Positions 33,401 through 43,644 of a DNA stretch of 64,000 nt are shown in pieces (the stretch's first letter is position 1; every line of letters begins with the position of its first letter). The translations under genes were made by a program, and so were the position numbers. This stretch comes from Ottelia alismoides (lineage: Eukaryota > Streptophyta > Magnoliopsida > Alismatales > Hydrocharitaceae), in contig JAZKJV010009624.1 of NCBI GenBank assembly GCA_037367405.1, forward strand, positions 1 through 64,000. The letters run 5' to 3'. Below the pieces are notes generated by a model. That model was not told the DNA's origin and searched no databases. It saw only the letters and a program-made list of their open reading frames with translations.

Positions 33401-34076
33401 AGTTGCGTCTCCTTACCACCCTCAGACTAATGGCTTGGCAGAAATTTCAAATAGGGAGATCAAAACGATATTGCAAAAACTTGTACGTCCAGATAGGAAG
33501 AACTGGTCCCAGATGCTTGATTCAGTTCTATGGGCTTATCGGACGGCGTACAAGTCTCCTTTGGGTATGTCTCCCTACAGATTGGTATATGGAAAGCCTT
33601 GCCACCTGCCAGTGGAATTAATTCACAAATCTTTATGGGCACTCCGTGTATGCAATTTAGATTATGAGAAAGGAGGAAAGAACAGGAAGTTGGATTTGAA
33701 TAAATTACTGGAATTCCGAGACTTTGCATATGATAATTCACTTATGTATAAGGAGAAAGTCAAGCGCTGGCATGATAAACACATTCGAAGAAAGACTTTC
33801 TCCCCTGATCAGAAAGTTTGGTTATTTGATGCTAAGTTGAAGTTATTCCCAGGAAAATTGAAAAGCAAGTGGTCAGGACCGTTCATCGTGAGAGCTGTGC
33901 GTGACAATGGGAGTATTGTCATATCTGGGTTGTCATCTGACGCACAGCCATTTGTTGTGAACGGACAGTTGCTGAAGCCATATCTAGATCATGATACATT
34001 CCTGTCCGTTGTGGATTCTATATCTTTGGTATCAGACGATGATCTTTTGATTCCACCTTTTGCGTCCGATACATAA
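27444..34076 (+). CDS. Gag-pol polyprotein of the Athila-like element, 2210 aa
   Basis: A single uninterrupted frame. I start at ATG 27444, because the four codons upstream begin with TTG. Domains in order: retrotransposon gag (about residues 190-335), a Gln/Pro-rich linker (about 490-640), aspartic protease with LDSGSS (Asp 949), reverse transcriptase (about 1310-1505, FMDD with first Asp 1478), RNase H (about 1620-1740), an integrase zinc finger with H/H/C/C residues (about 1832-1873), and the integrase core with D1905, D1964 and E2000 (DD35E). The C-terminal KLFPGKLKSKWSGPF motif follows. I see no CCHC zinc knuckle in gag. All key catalytic residues are present and no frameshift separates gag from pol, so the proteins could be functional. 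Confidence 0.95.
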   Translation: MSARSISRSDSANSFYAPSRSPSIRGDSLHEYSSFPTSKFTTSINPLFEIGFNLELISETPSILSTNRVAYTFSESEAEYLMPPKGKGAMSEQSEINSTMLASIQSIQAQLTEQAKFQTTLREMILEIRQEREDRRGGDNRNPGGGNGEEPHVEPKPTLKDAYNPGAGQTNSWIQIPAVHGHFELKPTILPLLPIFHGNINEEPYIHLQQFDRICGTVHYPNVPLEVVQMTAFPFSLMGKALYWLNHLGKVVTTWEELRSAFLNKYYPLGRLNQMRSLIANFSQMPQEPIHEAWERFKDLTEKCPHHDIPKTSLVQNFFGGLSIENQKLVDAACGGSHFNKDEDVLYQIFEEMAESSAALSSSRAFQKHPVTAPAVPHKDVKMTSIQEVDKVDNTDLAIIGNHLSKVDIIEKRSKELDKLHVIEQRTKNLDKLDEITKHLELLVSTISAVHNTTAAVDPSTREHTLSTQQNGRGPSTVQHVYYVQTPDQAQQHAHQIVPYQQEVTYIPEQQSPPPPIIQEVNGIWFDRERNQPRPSGQGQLGSQQGQRPTHQLQGGRPQYQHQQFQPQYQSPPQFHNWRQGQPQQQSMYFPQPNQQQTAYYGQYPSPPPPHYQNPYGYQQPPHYQSQRQPVNEQPEAPSVNPPLDQLALIMKNMNELTQRIDDLTTTKTLIPAQVEANPNNFKRKEQVAKIPPTPETGMSLDFTCLSDTIHLRSGRRLQLPAQQLGLGDRSTERASSSTSSPSPIVERPSIAAPTSGVSPPSPPPSPDRCRSPSARENIPVADSSSSPVAASRPVLDSVFPSPRLDNTIQTDSSCPLVHDDSILNKGNERLHVYSDSVPFPSALKAKKIQKLKTALSDPGVVEILQNIFLKMPLLKAMEYMPTVKKGMKEACTQKRQPRKNRRKETEKHILTMATVHAISNLPPKKKDKGAPHIRCHIFDQEFDRTLLDSGSSINLMPSSLLTEFQLGPLKTTRMILQFADRSIKRPRGILEDVIVTVQGMKFPVDFVVMDMDTSAPLLHTPIILGRPFLRTAEAAVDYGTGEIIFHSRSDKVKIETISDPKPSPPPATDDTEKAISEPDDCDFLAEFKETDLFTDFIDTQESFPQKDSLESTVDMSSLGGPIEIVADEQFEQSSEVQISEPFIEFPDLCTDERHLSEIIAEISEPFVDNNIDHPDEPFLSEQRSFIADLSNILFAEPSIAKVDSLQSIDHIPSISTAAEVITETIQTPPELKVLPSTLKYAFLAGPPQMFPVILSSQLTAEQESRVLEVLERNRKAIGWNISDLHGINPALCSHHIYLEDDCKPSRECQRRLNPNLREVVMKEIKKWCDAGFIYPISDSKWVSPLHVVPKKSGITIVKNDRGEEIPTQVPTSWRVCVDYRRLNSATKKDHFPLPFIDQIIERLAGKEFFCFLDGYSGYNQVAIAPEDQEKTTFTCPFGTYAFRRMPFGLCNAPATFQRCMLAVFADMVGNFLEVFMDDFSVYGDSFDTCLAHLDRVLQRCCEVNLVLSWEKSHFMVTNGIVLGHVISKHGMEVDPAKIEVISKLEPPQNLKQLRSFLGHVGFYRRFIKDFSKIARPLTELLCKETDFIVDEKVLLAFNQMKEMVTSAPILQPPDWSLPFEIMTDASDFAVGAVLGQRRDGVPFAIHYASKTLDEAQRNYTVTEKEMLAVVFGLEKFRSYLIGSHVIIYTDHTAIRYLQAKKDAKPRLIRWILLLQEFDLEIRDKPGVKNVVADHLSRITDTETSEQNMIPISETFPDESILSVDSLPWYADIVNYLVSKKVPQDWPKYKVDRFLSEIHYYQWEDPYLFREGADCIWRRCIPQEEHTSVLEHCHKLESGGHHSGKRTAAKVLQSGLWWPTLFKDATEYVRGCIDCQKMGGTVGSKDTMPLRYIQISDVFDAWGIDFMGPFPVSQGFQYILLAVDYVSRWVEAIPTRTADSRTVCSFLKDHIIARFGIPKILISDGGSHFINRDVKKLVKEYAIEHRVASPYHPQTNGLAEISNREIKTILQKLVRPDRKNWSQMLDSVLWAYRTAYKSPLGMSPYRLVYGKPCHLPVELIHKSLWALRVCNLDYEKGGKNRKLDLNKLLEFRDFAYDNSLMYKEKVKRWHDKHIRRKTFSPDQKVWLFDAKLKLFPGKLKSKWSGPFIVRAVRDNGSIVISGLSSDAQPFVVNGQLLKPYLDHDTFLSVVDSISLVSDDDLLIPPFASDT

Positions 34077-34164
34077 GCTCAACACCTCTTGTATATCCTT
34101 TCGTTTCACTCCGTCTTCTCCCGTTTTATCATTCACCCCTTTTCCGTGTGTGTGTGTATATATG

Positions 34165-34552
34165 CTATACTTAGGATGTGCTTTATCCTAAGTATAGGGG
34201 GGTTGAAGGATTTGTGTTGTTCATATTCGTCCTGTTTATCACCCTTGTTATTGTTGCCTATACTTAGGGATACTCTACCCTAAGTATAGGGGGGGTGATG
34301 TTGTTCATATCGTGTCTTTGTGAGTCTGTACATTCTCTTCATCGGTTTTCCCCTTTGTACATTCCACTATACTTAGGATTACTTGATCCTAAGTATAGGG
34401 GGGGATCACCAACTTCTCTTCATTTTTATCTTTTCTTTGAGTCGTTGTAGCATAGGAGTCTTTTCACCTCTCTTTGCTTAGCACGAGTTATGTCTTCCTT
34501 TGTCGCTCTCTGATCACTATGAGGACATAGTTCGAGCTAAGTATAGGGGGGT
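34165..34552 (+). repeat. Array of hairpins each followed by a G run
   Basis: Three close copies of a stem-loop appear: CTATACTTAGGAT/ATCCTAAGTATAG at 34165-34197 and 34367-34398, and CTATACTTAGGG/CCCTAAGTATAG at 34258-34289. Each merges into a run of 6-7 G. A fourth, longer and less perfect hairpin (34477-34494 with 34525-34542) also ends in CTAAGTATAGGGGGG. Loops are short (6-8 bases) in the first three. Spacing is roughly 100 bases. Confidence 0.85.
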
Positions 34553-34636
34553 GTCGTATATATTGTATATATACTTTAGACATAACTCGTACTTTTAAAT
34601 ATATTTATTTGGAGGGTTATGTGTATATTTTATAAA

Positions 34637-34920
34637 ATCACAACAAAAAAACAAAAAAAAAACAACAAAACAAAAAAAAAACAAAACAAAAACAAAAAAA
34701 AAAGAAAACAAAAAAACAAACAAACAAAAAAAACAACAACAAAAAAAAAAAAACAAAACAAAACAAAAAATGGGAAGAGAGAGAGAGAAAAAAAAAACAA
34801 AAAAAAAAAAACACATAAAAAAAGTCTCTTGTATATACTTGTATATATTACTAACCTTTTCTCCTTTAAAAAAAAACTACAAAACCAAAAATCATAAAAA
34901 ATTTGCATAACAAAAAAAAA
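34637..34920. repeat. A/C-rich low-complexity tract
   Basis: Long runs of A interrupted by single C, with a short GA segment near 34780. Frames of lysine or, on the other strand, phenylalanine are compositional artefacts. Confidence 0.85.
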
Positions 34921-36178
34921 AAAACCTTTCTTTCACATCTGCATTTTTCTCCAAAAAATCCATAAAAAGTCAAAATTAGAAAATTGTTTAAAAAAATTGG
35001 TTCTTTTCACATGTGCATCATTCTTCAAAAAAAAAAAAAAAAAACTCTCTGCATCGTTCATAGTCTGCATTTGCATGTGCATTTTTCTGGATAGTATTGA
35101 TATTTAAACTATGTCTGGAATAAAATTGAAGAATGGAGCTTAGTTGGACCTTAATCCACCTAATTCTAAGAGGAACTTCACCGAGAAATAGGATTTTAGA
35201 AGCTTCAGGTCTTTGACTTAATTCTTTGAGTTCCACATGACAATGTGCAGCATTTGACCCTTAGTGTCTAACCTGGTCTCTTCATTCTGGGTACAACTCT
35301 GGAATAGCGAATTAATTTGTACTCTCGCACTATGCACTTAGCTCAACTCAGACGGGATGTTGGAAGACTGTGTGAGTTTCTTTTCTGGTAGCGTGGAAAT
35401 CTAAAGACCGGAGTAACGGGTTGAAATAAAGCTTCGGAAAAGGGATGGACGGCTGGGCACAATTTTTTCTAAGACCCCAAAAAATGTACGGAATAAAAAG
35501 ATGCTATATCCGTAGGGGCAAAACAAGATCCAAGCAGAACCACCAAAAGTCCAAATACAAAGAAGCTACTACCAAATAAAAATCTGACCAAAAAGGTCCA
35601 AGCTTCAAGAAAACCTGCAGATCTTGGTGGAGACTCGGCTACACTGGCCAGCTTCACAAGGAGAGGTGACCACACCAAACCACCCTCCAGTTCTTTTCTC
35701 ATTCTTCTAACTTCTCCCCCAATTCGATTGTGAACACAGCACGACAGACCTTAGAAGGAAATACCTGACTCCCCGAGGACGAGTTATTGGAGAGGAGATT
35801 TGCATGGTAGTCCGGCATTCTGGATGGGAAGAGCTAAAATTTTTCACACACATGAGTCGATTATTCAATGTTCATAGGGTATGCTTTGGGAAGAGGATCG
35901 ATCTAAGATGACTTCTGGGCCAAAACTGTGACAAATTACCCTGGTGACCAATGAGTATGTATGTAACTTGAAAGCATGGCTCTTGGTTTTAAAATTCTAA
36001 GTCTCACAGAAGTTCCGACACACAAATAATCCAAAGGTCCGACAGAGCTCCAAAAACAATTTTATGAAGATAAGTTTAATACTCAATATTGTCCTACTTT
36101 TCTTTATTTTCCCTTTCTTTTTCTTCTTCACTTATTCTTTCAAATAAGTGTTTGCTAAGGGACTAGCAAAGGTAAAGC

Positions 36179-36188
36179 AGTAGGGGGA
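36179..36188 (+). other. Polypurine tract
   Basis: AGTAGGGGGA directly abuts the first base of the 3' LTR, where plus-strand DNA synthesis would be primed. It resembles the repeated AAGTATAGGGGGG motif upstream in the spacer. Confidence 0.8.
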
Positions 36189-39100
36189 TGATGAATCTGC
36201 GATTCTCATCTTTATTCATTTATTTTAGCTTAAAAATCCCTTATAAAACACCTGCATATAACGCTAACTCCATATTCTTACTAACTTGCATTTGTGTGTA
36301 AATATTGTACATTTCTTACTAAATTTTAACCTAAAATAATAATAATAAAAGAAAGGAAAAAATAAAGAAAAGAAAATAAAAAAAAGGAAGACTGTATACA
36401 GGCTGACCCGAACCCCGAGAGAAGGTCAAGACTTGACCTGATCGACCAGGAATAAAGTAGGGGGAGATAGGGTCCTCACCAGAAAATCCAAAAAATGTAT
36501 TTTCTCACTTATTTTTTGTGTATATCTGTATAAAACTAACACTAATTTATTTGTACCTTAATTGACCCCAAATCAAATAACATTCAAAACAAAGTTCTAA
36601 ATAAAAATGCGGCCTAATTAATAAAACTGATTGCACAATTAAATCATGAACGAATAAAAGTAGCCACACTTGGAAAAAGCCACTAAGCACTAATTGAAAG
36701 ATCAATTCCGGCTCCATATGATCTCAAATTGAACAAATATCACTTCCATTGAATTCTAAATTAAATTATCTTCAAAATGACTGTTATTTTATAATTTTTG
36801 GAGTTACGGTTGAAAAGTCGTTTTCTGGGGTGGTTTGTGCAATTTTTCCCTTGTATTTTGTGTATATTGTATTTGTATATATATTTGTAAATATTTTTAC
36901 TAATTACTTAAAACAAAAATAAAAGTAAAAAAATTAATAAAATTCTTAAAACAAAAAAAAGGCTAATTTCCCATTTATCCTTGTATTTAATGCCATATAT
37001 GTGTATAGTATATGTATATAGTTGCAATTTTTAACCAACCATCATAAAAAATAAAAAAAATAACATTTTCAAAATCCAATAAATAAAGTGACGAAATTCA
37101 AAAAAATAGATAATTTTGTCCTTCTATTTTATTCTCTCATGTTATCTCTCCCACCAAAAATTCAAAAATCTCTCTTATCTTCTTCAAAATTCAAATTCAT
37201 CTCTTTTCTATTTATATGGCTCCATCTCCCTCATTCCAACCGGATCAATCTTTAGAGAGAGGAGCCGATCTCCGAGAGAAATTCGTCGAGGAAGTAGCCT
37301 AGCCTCCAAGCCGTCCGGTGACAGCGAGTCGGCCTTGTCGAGGCGATCACGGTCCATTTTCCGCTCCTAAGGTGAGATCCAAATTTTTCTTCTTATTTTT
37401 ATCTTAGTTTAATCGTAGTTTAGTTTTCGCATTTGATTTTCCTCGTCATTTTTGTTCCTCTAGATTTAAAATCCATCTCGATTTTATCCGCCACCGACTC
37501 GATTTTTCATCTCATTTCTCGATCTCTCCGCCTTCATTTTCTATCCCTCACGATCTATCAACTTCGACCACGCACGGTGGTCGAAGAGACGGATCCAATC
37601 TCTCATGTTCGTCGGATCTTCGTTCATATTCCTATGTGTAAATAAATAAAAAAAATTCGTTTTTTGTTGCTCTCTAACATTTGTTTTGCAGGGTAAATAA
37701 ATAAAAACACAAAAAAAAATTTATTTCCTTATTATCTAACATTTGTTTTGCAGGATAACTATAAAAAATAAAAAAATAAAAAAAAATCTTTATTCATCTT
37801 TGCCTTATTTTCGGATTTACGAAAATATAAAAATAAAAAAAAATTTCTTCTTTCTTATTCACTGTTACATCACTGTTTACAACAAAAAAAAAAAAAAACA
37901 AAAAAAAACAAAAAAAATAGCAAGCAACAGCGGCAGGGCCATCGGCCCCGCCGCCCACCAACGGCGCAGCGCCGCTCGCACGTCACGTCTCCTTCGGCCG
38001 CCGTCCGGCCCCCAACCGCCTCCTGCGGTGGTGGCCACAGCGGCGCAGTGCAGCCGCACCGCCGAGCACCAGCGCGCGCCTCACGCGCCCCGCGCGTGGT
38101 CGTCTCCGACCCGACTCGCCACCAGCCCTCCTCCGCCTGACGACCGCGAGCCCGCGTCCAGCGAGAGGCGAGCGCCCCTCAGCCCGCGCCCCTCAGCCGC
38201 GCGACGCCACCGCGCTGCTCCGACCTCCTCGCACTCCGCCGACATCGCTCCGCGATCACCGCGCGTCTTCCCGCCTCCAGGCCACCTGCTCGCCTCCGCC
38301 TCCCAGCGCCGCCTTACGCGGCAGTCCGCCGGCCGCCATCCCTCGAACCAACGAAGAAGAAGGGTGGAAGAGTCGGCGCCGCCTTGCCCTTCCTGTTGGC
38401 TTCATCTGCAAGAAACGAAAGAGCCTAGGGCTTTTGAAGATCTTAAAAGAATTGGCGAAATTACATTTTCAGACCCTGAGAGTTGCGAAAATTACAAACA
38501 AAGCCCTTCGAAGTTTCAGAAATGCAACTACGTCCCTGCCAGAGTCTCAACACAAACATATTGGTAAAATTGCGCATTCTCTCATGTGCTTTATTTTTAT
38601 TATTTATTTGAGAACAAAAAAAAATTTTTGAATCTTTACATTTCAGTCCAAACATTTACAGTATTTACATTTTAGCCCCTGAACTGCAGAATATTGAATT
38701 GGCTTTGTCTTTTCATGAATAAATATCAGTTGTGATCCAAAAATTTTGCAAAAATTGTGCTATGCTCCTGATGTTCATATCTATCTAGCATGAAATTTTT
38801 GTTGCAATTTGACTTCATTTGATATTATTAAAAAATCAAAAACAGTGCCTTTGTGTCTCTTGAAATTCGAAAATTCATAAAATTCGGAAATAGCTCCAAA
38901 AATTTCAAAAAAAATTAGAGTAGTTTGATTTCATTGTCTTTTAATTTCTGACCAATTTTCACGCATTGATTCCTTATAAAAACCAAAAAATTGAAAAATA
39001 TCAAAAATCTTATAAAAATCATAAAAAAATTCTACAAAAATCCAAAAATTGTGATTTCAGTTTCGGTTGTAGATAATTTCTTCTACTTTGTCTTAAAAAT

Positions 39101-39707
39101 AGTAGCCAGGAGTTTTGGGCACTTAAAAGATTTTTAATTGCAAATTACTCCAGGCTGTCCACATTTTCTCATTTCTTCACTGTTTGATTTTTAGAAAAAT
39201 ACAAAAACATCTGAAAATTCCACAAAAATTCTCAAAAACATTTCAAAACTTTAAAACACAAAAAGATTTTCCTTGGATTTTTTCTGAGTTTCTTTGATTA
39301 ATTAAAAATTGCTAAAAGAGTTGATGTGTGGATATTCTTGATCTTTGTTCATATTGCTTTGCATTAGTTTTGAAAATAAAAAAATTGCAAAAATAAAATC
39401 ACTAAAAATTTGAAATCAGAAATATAAAAATTAGAAATTAAAAAAAATAAAAAAAACTAAAAAGATAAAAATCACAAAAACCAAGGATAGTTGTCCTTTG
39501 AGATTCCTGTTTTCTTTTAATTAGTTTCTAATTAATTGAATAACCCTCGGGAATTGTAGCCTCCCTGAGTTCGACCCTGTCCGCTATACAGGTTAATAAG
39601 TAGCAAAAATTAAAAAAAAATAATCTTTTGTTGACGCGGATTTTGGGGATAAACAACGACCACATTTTTACAATTAATCACCAATCCCTCGAATTTTGCG
39701 TTCAACA
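36189..39707 (+). repeat. 3' LTR of the Athila-like element, 3519 bp
   Basis: Full-length partner of the 5' LTR, about 31 bp shorter because of many single-base deletions. A few substitutions are visible, for example near 38843 and 38886. It ends GTTCAACA followed by the target duplication ATGAT. Confidence 0.93.
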
Positions 39708-39712
39708 ATGAT

Positions 39713-41057
39713 CTCCTCTTCTTTAGCAATGGCTCCATAAGCTCTCTTCTCACGATCAAGGATATCCTTTGCTCTTTCGAGGCTATTTCTGGCTTGGCTC
39801 TTAATGTTAGGAAGAGTAGGATCATTCGGCCTATCTCCTATGTCGATAACTTCATGGACACTCTGAGGTTGGGCGTTTTACGGAAGTCCTTGCCCACAGT
39901 CTACTTGGGCCTTCCGCTGTGCTCTGTGAATGGTCGTTGCAATGTTTTTAGGGAGCTTCTTGATAGGGTTCGGGCCTTGCTTGATGGCTGGAAAGCCAAG
40001 GCCCTCTCTTACTCCGGTCGCGCTCAACTGCTTAACTCGTGATAAAGGGGATTGTGCTCTACTGGTCTGCTTGCACCTTCCTTCCGACTGCCACCGCTAG
40101 AAAGATTGACCAACTTTGTGCAAACTTCTTTTGGGGCCGCCAGCAACATGCTATCGCCTGGAGTTCCCTCTGTCTCCCCAAAGCGGAGGGGGGTGCTGGG
40201 CTTCCTTCAACTTCTCTTCTACATGATGCAATGGTTGCAGGTTGGACTTGGAGAATTCTTTCTTCTGATTCCATTTGGGCTTCCTTCATGCATTCCAGGT
40301 ACCTGTCCAACTGCCATTTCTGGAACGTTACCCCCCCGGCCTCGGCTTCAAGGGTTTGGAAGGCTATCCTTCAATTGAGACTACGGATTCACCCTGCTAT
40401 CTCGGGTTCTGGCCCCCACCTTATGGCTAGCTTCCCCAGCCAAATCGATTCTCCTTTGCTGCTGCCATTGATTTCTTGCTCCCCCGCGCTGAGCCCCCCT
40501 TCTGGGCTCCCATTGTCTGGTCAAAGGGCTCCCCGCCGAGCTTCTCATTTACTCTATTCAGGGGGTGCGGGAGCGCCTACCTACTACGGATCGGCTTGCT
40601 TCTTGGGGAGTTTGTCCCCATAGTCTTTGTTACCTTTGTGGGTTGGACTTGGAATCACATAGCCATCTCTTCTTCGCCTGCGACTTTGTGGCCTCTGTTA
40701 TGTCTGCTTCAAGTTCTGATCTGGACCTTCCTTTACCTCCTTTGACTTCCCTAATGGGCTCTCTTCATTGGATTTCCATGCACACAATCAAGGATGTCCG
40801 GCAAAAGCTTGGCCTCCTTCTTGCAACTATGGTATGGAGCATCTGGTTTGAACGCAACAGAGATGGACCGGGCAGCAATCCTCCCCTATATCCTCCATCG
40901 TCCGCTATGTCACTCAGAGTGTGAGAATTATCCTGAGCTAATGCCTGGATAATATTGGTGCTATGCCTGTCATGTGTTTGGCCCCTTCCATAACCTGGTG
41001 TTCCCAATTTTGTGCTTCTCTTTTTGTGTAATTCAACGTGGCTTTGGCCCATACTTG
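39713..41057 (+). pseudogene. L1-type LINE, 3' part: end of RT and zinc-binding region
   Basis: It resumes exactly where the 5' part stops. The first codons read LLFFSNGSISS, restoring the usual YADDxxFF context of LINE reverse transcriptase. Later LDGWKAKALSYSGRAQLLNS and FFWGRQQHAIAWSSLCLPKAEGGAGL are typical of plant LINEs. The C-terminal zinc-binding domain is seen in RERLPTTDRLASWG and CYLCGLDLESHSHLFFAC. Single-base frameshifts occur at about 40038 (a base is missing after LLNS) and again between about 40400 and 40570. The element is not functional as read. Confidence 0.87.
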
Positions 41058-42780
41058 CAGGGCCGGCCCTGAGGGTTGTTTTTGGGTGCAACCGCCCAGG
41101 GCCTACCAACTTCAGGGGCCCATTTTAAGGCTCATCATTCATACTACCCATTTACAAAAATATTCCTTAGATGTCTCGCCTTCCTCCCCACTCCTAAAAA
41201 CAGTTACCACACTCTTCGGTTCCCCTTCCCATTCGTAGCGATGTTTCCCATTCCGCCGCCACCATTTAAACCAAATCGACGATCGGAATCCAAAGTCCAT
41301 ACTCCAAACCCCCTTCTCTCTCACGAATCACGGTTTCTTCATCATTTGCAGTGCACATTATGCTGCATCATCGTAATATTGTCGAGACATTGAGTTGCCG
41401 GACATCATCTTTTCTCGTTGGTCCATCCCCATTGAGTTCTTAAATGATGAACTCCATTACTGCAGTGATGCTGGACCGTCACCGAATCTTCTCTGCAGCG
41501 CTATTTCCGCATCCAGTTTCGTCTGCATTTTATCATCTTATTTTATAGTTTACAAGAAAATATGATCTCTTTTTTAACGATTATACCCTCCAAATTGAAA
41601 TAATACCACAAGGAGTCTTTCTTTTAACCGAGGTGGTTCTCATCACTCACTTATTTTTATTTTTCATAAATTATAAACTCGAAGAACAATTTTTTATTGG
41701 AAGATTAGTTTCCCTTCCAATACAAGTTACATCTCGATGTGTTGTTGTTTGTGAGACTTTGATGCTGGATATGAACACTTCTCCCACTATTCTTTATTTA
41801 AAACAAAAGGTACGTTAATAGATCCAGTAATCCTTATTTTATCTAACTCGAAATATTGCAGGATGTATTTAGTTTGATATATTGTTTACATCATCTTCAA
41901 TTTCTACAATCCCACTAATATGCACCGTTTGTCCTCTCATTTTCCTAAGCTCAACGCAAACCGCTGCACTTATGCTGTAATGTTCAACAATAGTGGGGGG
42001 AGGGGGGAGGGCATTCGATATCATCAAATCAATGTTGTCACTCTTAATCTCTAGCTAATTTTATCACCACTACTCCAAATCGGAAGATGTCCACAAAGCA
42101 AAAAAATTGATGTTTAGCAGAAATCATTGGAGAAAATAATCAAGAATAGATGATTTGATGGAAGAAGATCATGAAATCCAAACACCCAATAAAACAAACT
42201 TCTTCTTCTTAAAAGCACCGTGTTCGCACCTATAACAAAAAAACATCACCATTGTTCTCGATATTATAATATACCCCAAAGAAAAACTTCTGAAGTTTGA
42301 TGAGAATTTTTTTAAAAAATATAGATTCATTTCTTATAATCTTATTTTTAATCATAAGATGGGAGTCGGGACAATGTGTTTTTTCACTTGGACTTCTAAG
42401 TTTCAATATTTAAGAGCAACTATTTGATTCTGCTTAAATAGAAGTGGGGCACATAAAATTTTATTTGGAGTTGTTCTTTGCCGGATTGTGATTGAGGGTT
42501 CTACCAAGTTTGATGAGTTGCGGCGGTGCAATTACCCGGTGCTATTTGATTCTTTTAGCAGATGACATTGTTCTTTTTCCTTTTCATGATTTTTAGTTCA
42601 TGACTTGTTGTTTGATGCTCGTTATATCACATCCATAGGTCTTTGTAAAATTCTAGGAGTTTTTTTAGGAAGCTTAGGATTTTTAAAAAATTATATATAT
42701 ATATATATATTTAAAACTTTTTATAAGTGCCCAATTTTTTTCTTTTGCCTAGGGCCCATGAAAAGTCAGGGACGACACTG
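41058..42780. mobile_element. hAT-type element in the LINE 3' tail, 1.7 kb
   Basis: A perfect 8-bp direct repeat CATACTTG (41050-41057 and 42781-42788) flanks ends CAGGGCCGGCCCTGA and, reverse complemented, CAGTGTCGTCCCTGA (12 of 15 matching). Both features are typical of hAT elements. No long open frame or recognisable transposase remains, so it is a deletion derivative. A short (TA)n run lies near 42690. Confidence 0.82.
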
Positions 42781-42788
42781 CATACTTG

Positions 42789-42838
42789 TATACCATTTTT
42801 GAATGATATAAATACAATTACTTACTCATCAAAAAAAA
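42789..42838 (+). mobile_element. LINE 3' end with poly(A)
   Basis: After the hAT element the LINE 3' UTR continues for about 40 bases (TTGAATGATATAAATACAAT and on) and ends in an A run. The 14-bp duplication AAAACTCTTCAAAC (42835-42848, overlapping the A run) matches 21674-21687 and closes the LINE insertion. Confidence 0.82.
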
Positions 42839-42939
42839 CTCTTCAAACATCGAACATCCTACAAATTGTTTACATGCACGCATCAAAATCCAAAATTTTG
42901 TAAAGAAGTACAACACATGATAGCGGGAGAAGGTCATTG

Positions 42940-43055
42940 AGTATGCATACGCATCCGTGTGCGTATGTGTGAACGTGTGCGTATGTCTATATATGTAGAA
43001 CATGTGCGTATGTCTATATATGTATCTGTGTTCGAGAGAGTGCATGTATACACCT
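42940..43055. repeat. Purine/pyrimidine-alternating microsatellite
   Basis: Repeats of the type 'tgtgcgtatgtctatatatg' occur at least twice in tandem. Confidence 0.75.
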
Positions 43056-43644
43056 ATAGCTTCCTTGAAATAACATGGCTTATTCTTTGTGTCACTTCTT
43101 TGTCTTTTAGTTTGGGACATCTCACTACTTGCCATGTTCATAACACAAACATTTCGATGAGTGATAATGACAGGGAAAAGAAACCATCACTCAAATATAT
43201 ATAAATATCTTTCTTTCTTTGATTGATCATGAAAATACTTTTCCCCCAAATGCTAATATCTAAGGTTATGCATATCTAAGGTTGCATTTGGATCGTGGCA
43301 TCGAAGGTGTGAATGAATAAATCTCTACCTTGACTTGAACTCCATCAAGATTTACTTGAGAAACTATTATCTTCACGGTCCACAGGCGCCTCACGGCCTC
43401 AACAAGCCAACCAAGTCCATGAAGAATGTGAACTTGGTCGCATGTAGGGGATCGGTCATCTTATATCCGTGGGAAACTCTGTTCTACGGATCTTCTTCAC
43501 TAAGTTCTTGTTTTTAGATGGTGGATCGCCAAAGAGACGATCTATAACATCAATGTGCATTGTTCTTTTATTGCGCACTTCATCTCCATCAAATGTAAGA
43601 CACTTTGACAATAACACTAGACTAATTTCATATTACATATACAC

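Larger units (their letters stand above)
34077..36178 (+). other. Non-coding pol-to-LTR spacer of the Athila-like element
   Basis: This 2.1-kb region is where Athila relatives may carry an env-like gene, but only short unsupported frames occur. It starts with the hairpin/G-run array (34165-34552), followed by A/C low-complexity sequence (34637-34920) and then ordinary sequence up to the polypurine tract. Confidence 0.65.
22632..39707 (+). mobile_element. Athila-like Ty3/gypsy LTR retrotransposon, 17 kb, nearly intact
   Basis: The complete element consists of a 3550-bp 5' LTR, tRNA-Asp primer site, leader, one long gag-pol frame, a 2.1-kb non-coding spacer, a polypurine tract and a 3519-bp 3' LTR. 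Both LTRs start TGATGAATCT and end GTTCAACA. The 5-bp target duplication ATGAT (22627-22631 and 39708-39712) is perfect and lies in the LINE YADD codons. Assignment to the Athila group rests on the tRNA-Asp primer site, the FMDD reverse transcriptase and the C-terminal KLFPGKLKSKWSGPF motif. Many Athila elements have an env-like gene after pol, but none is visible here. Confidence 0.94.

Noticed and set aside
34165..34405. CRISPR-like array
   Set aside because: The repeats are palindromic hairpins with unequal spacing inside a plant retrotransposon. No spacers of constant length and no cas genes.
34595..34908. Lysine-rich and phenylalanine-rich frames
   Set aside because: They translate the A/C low-complexity tract.
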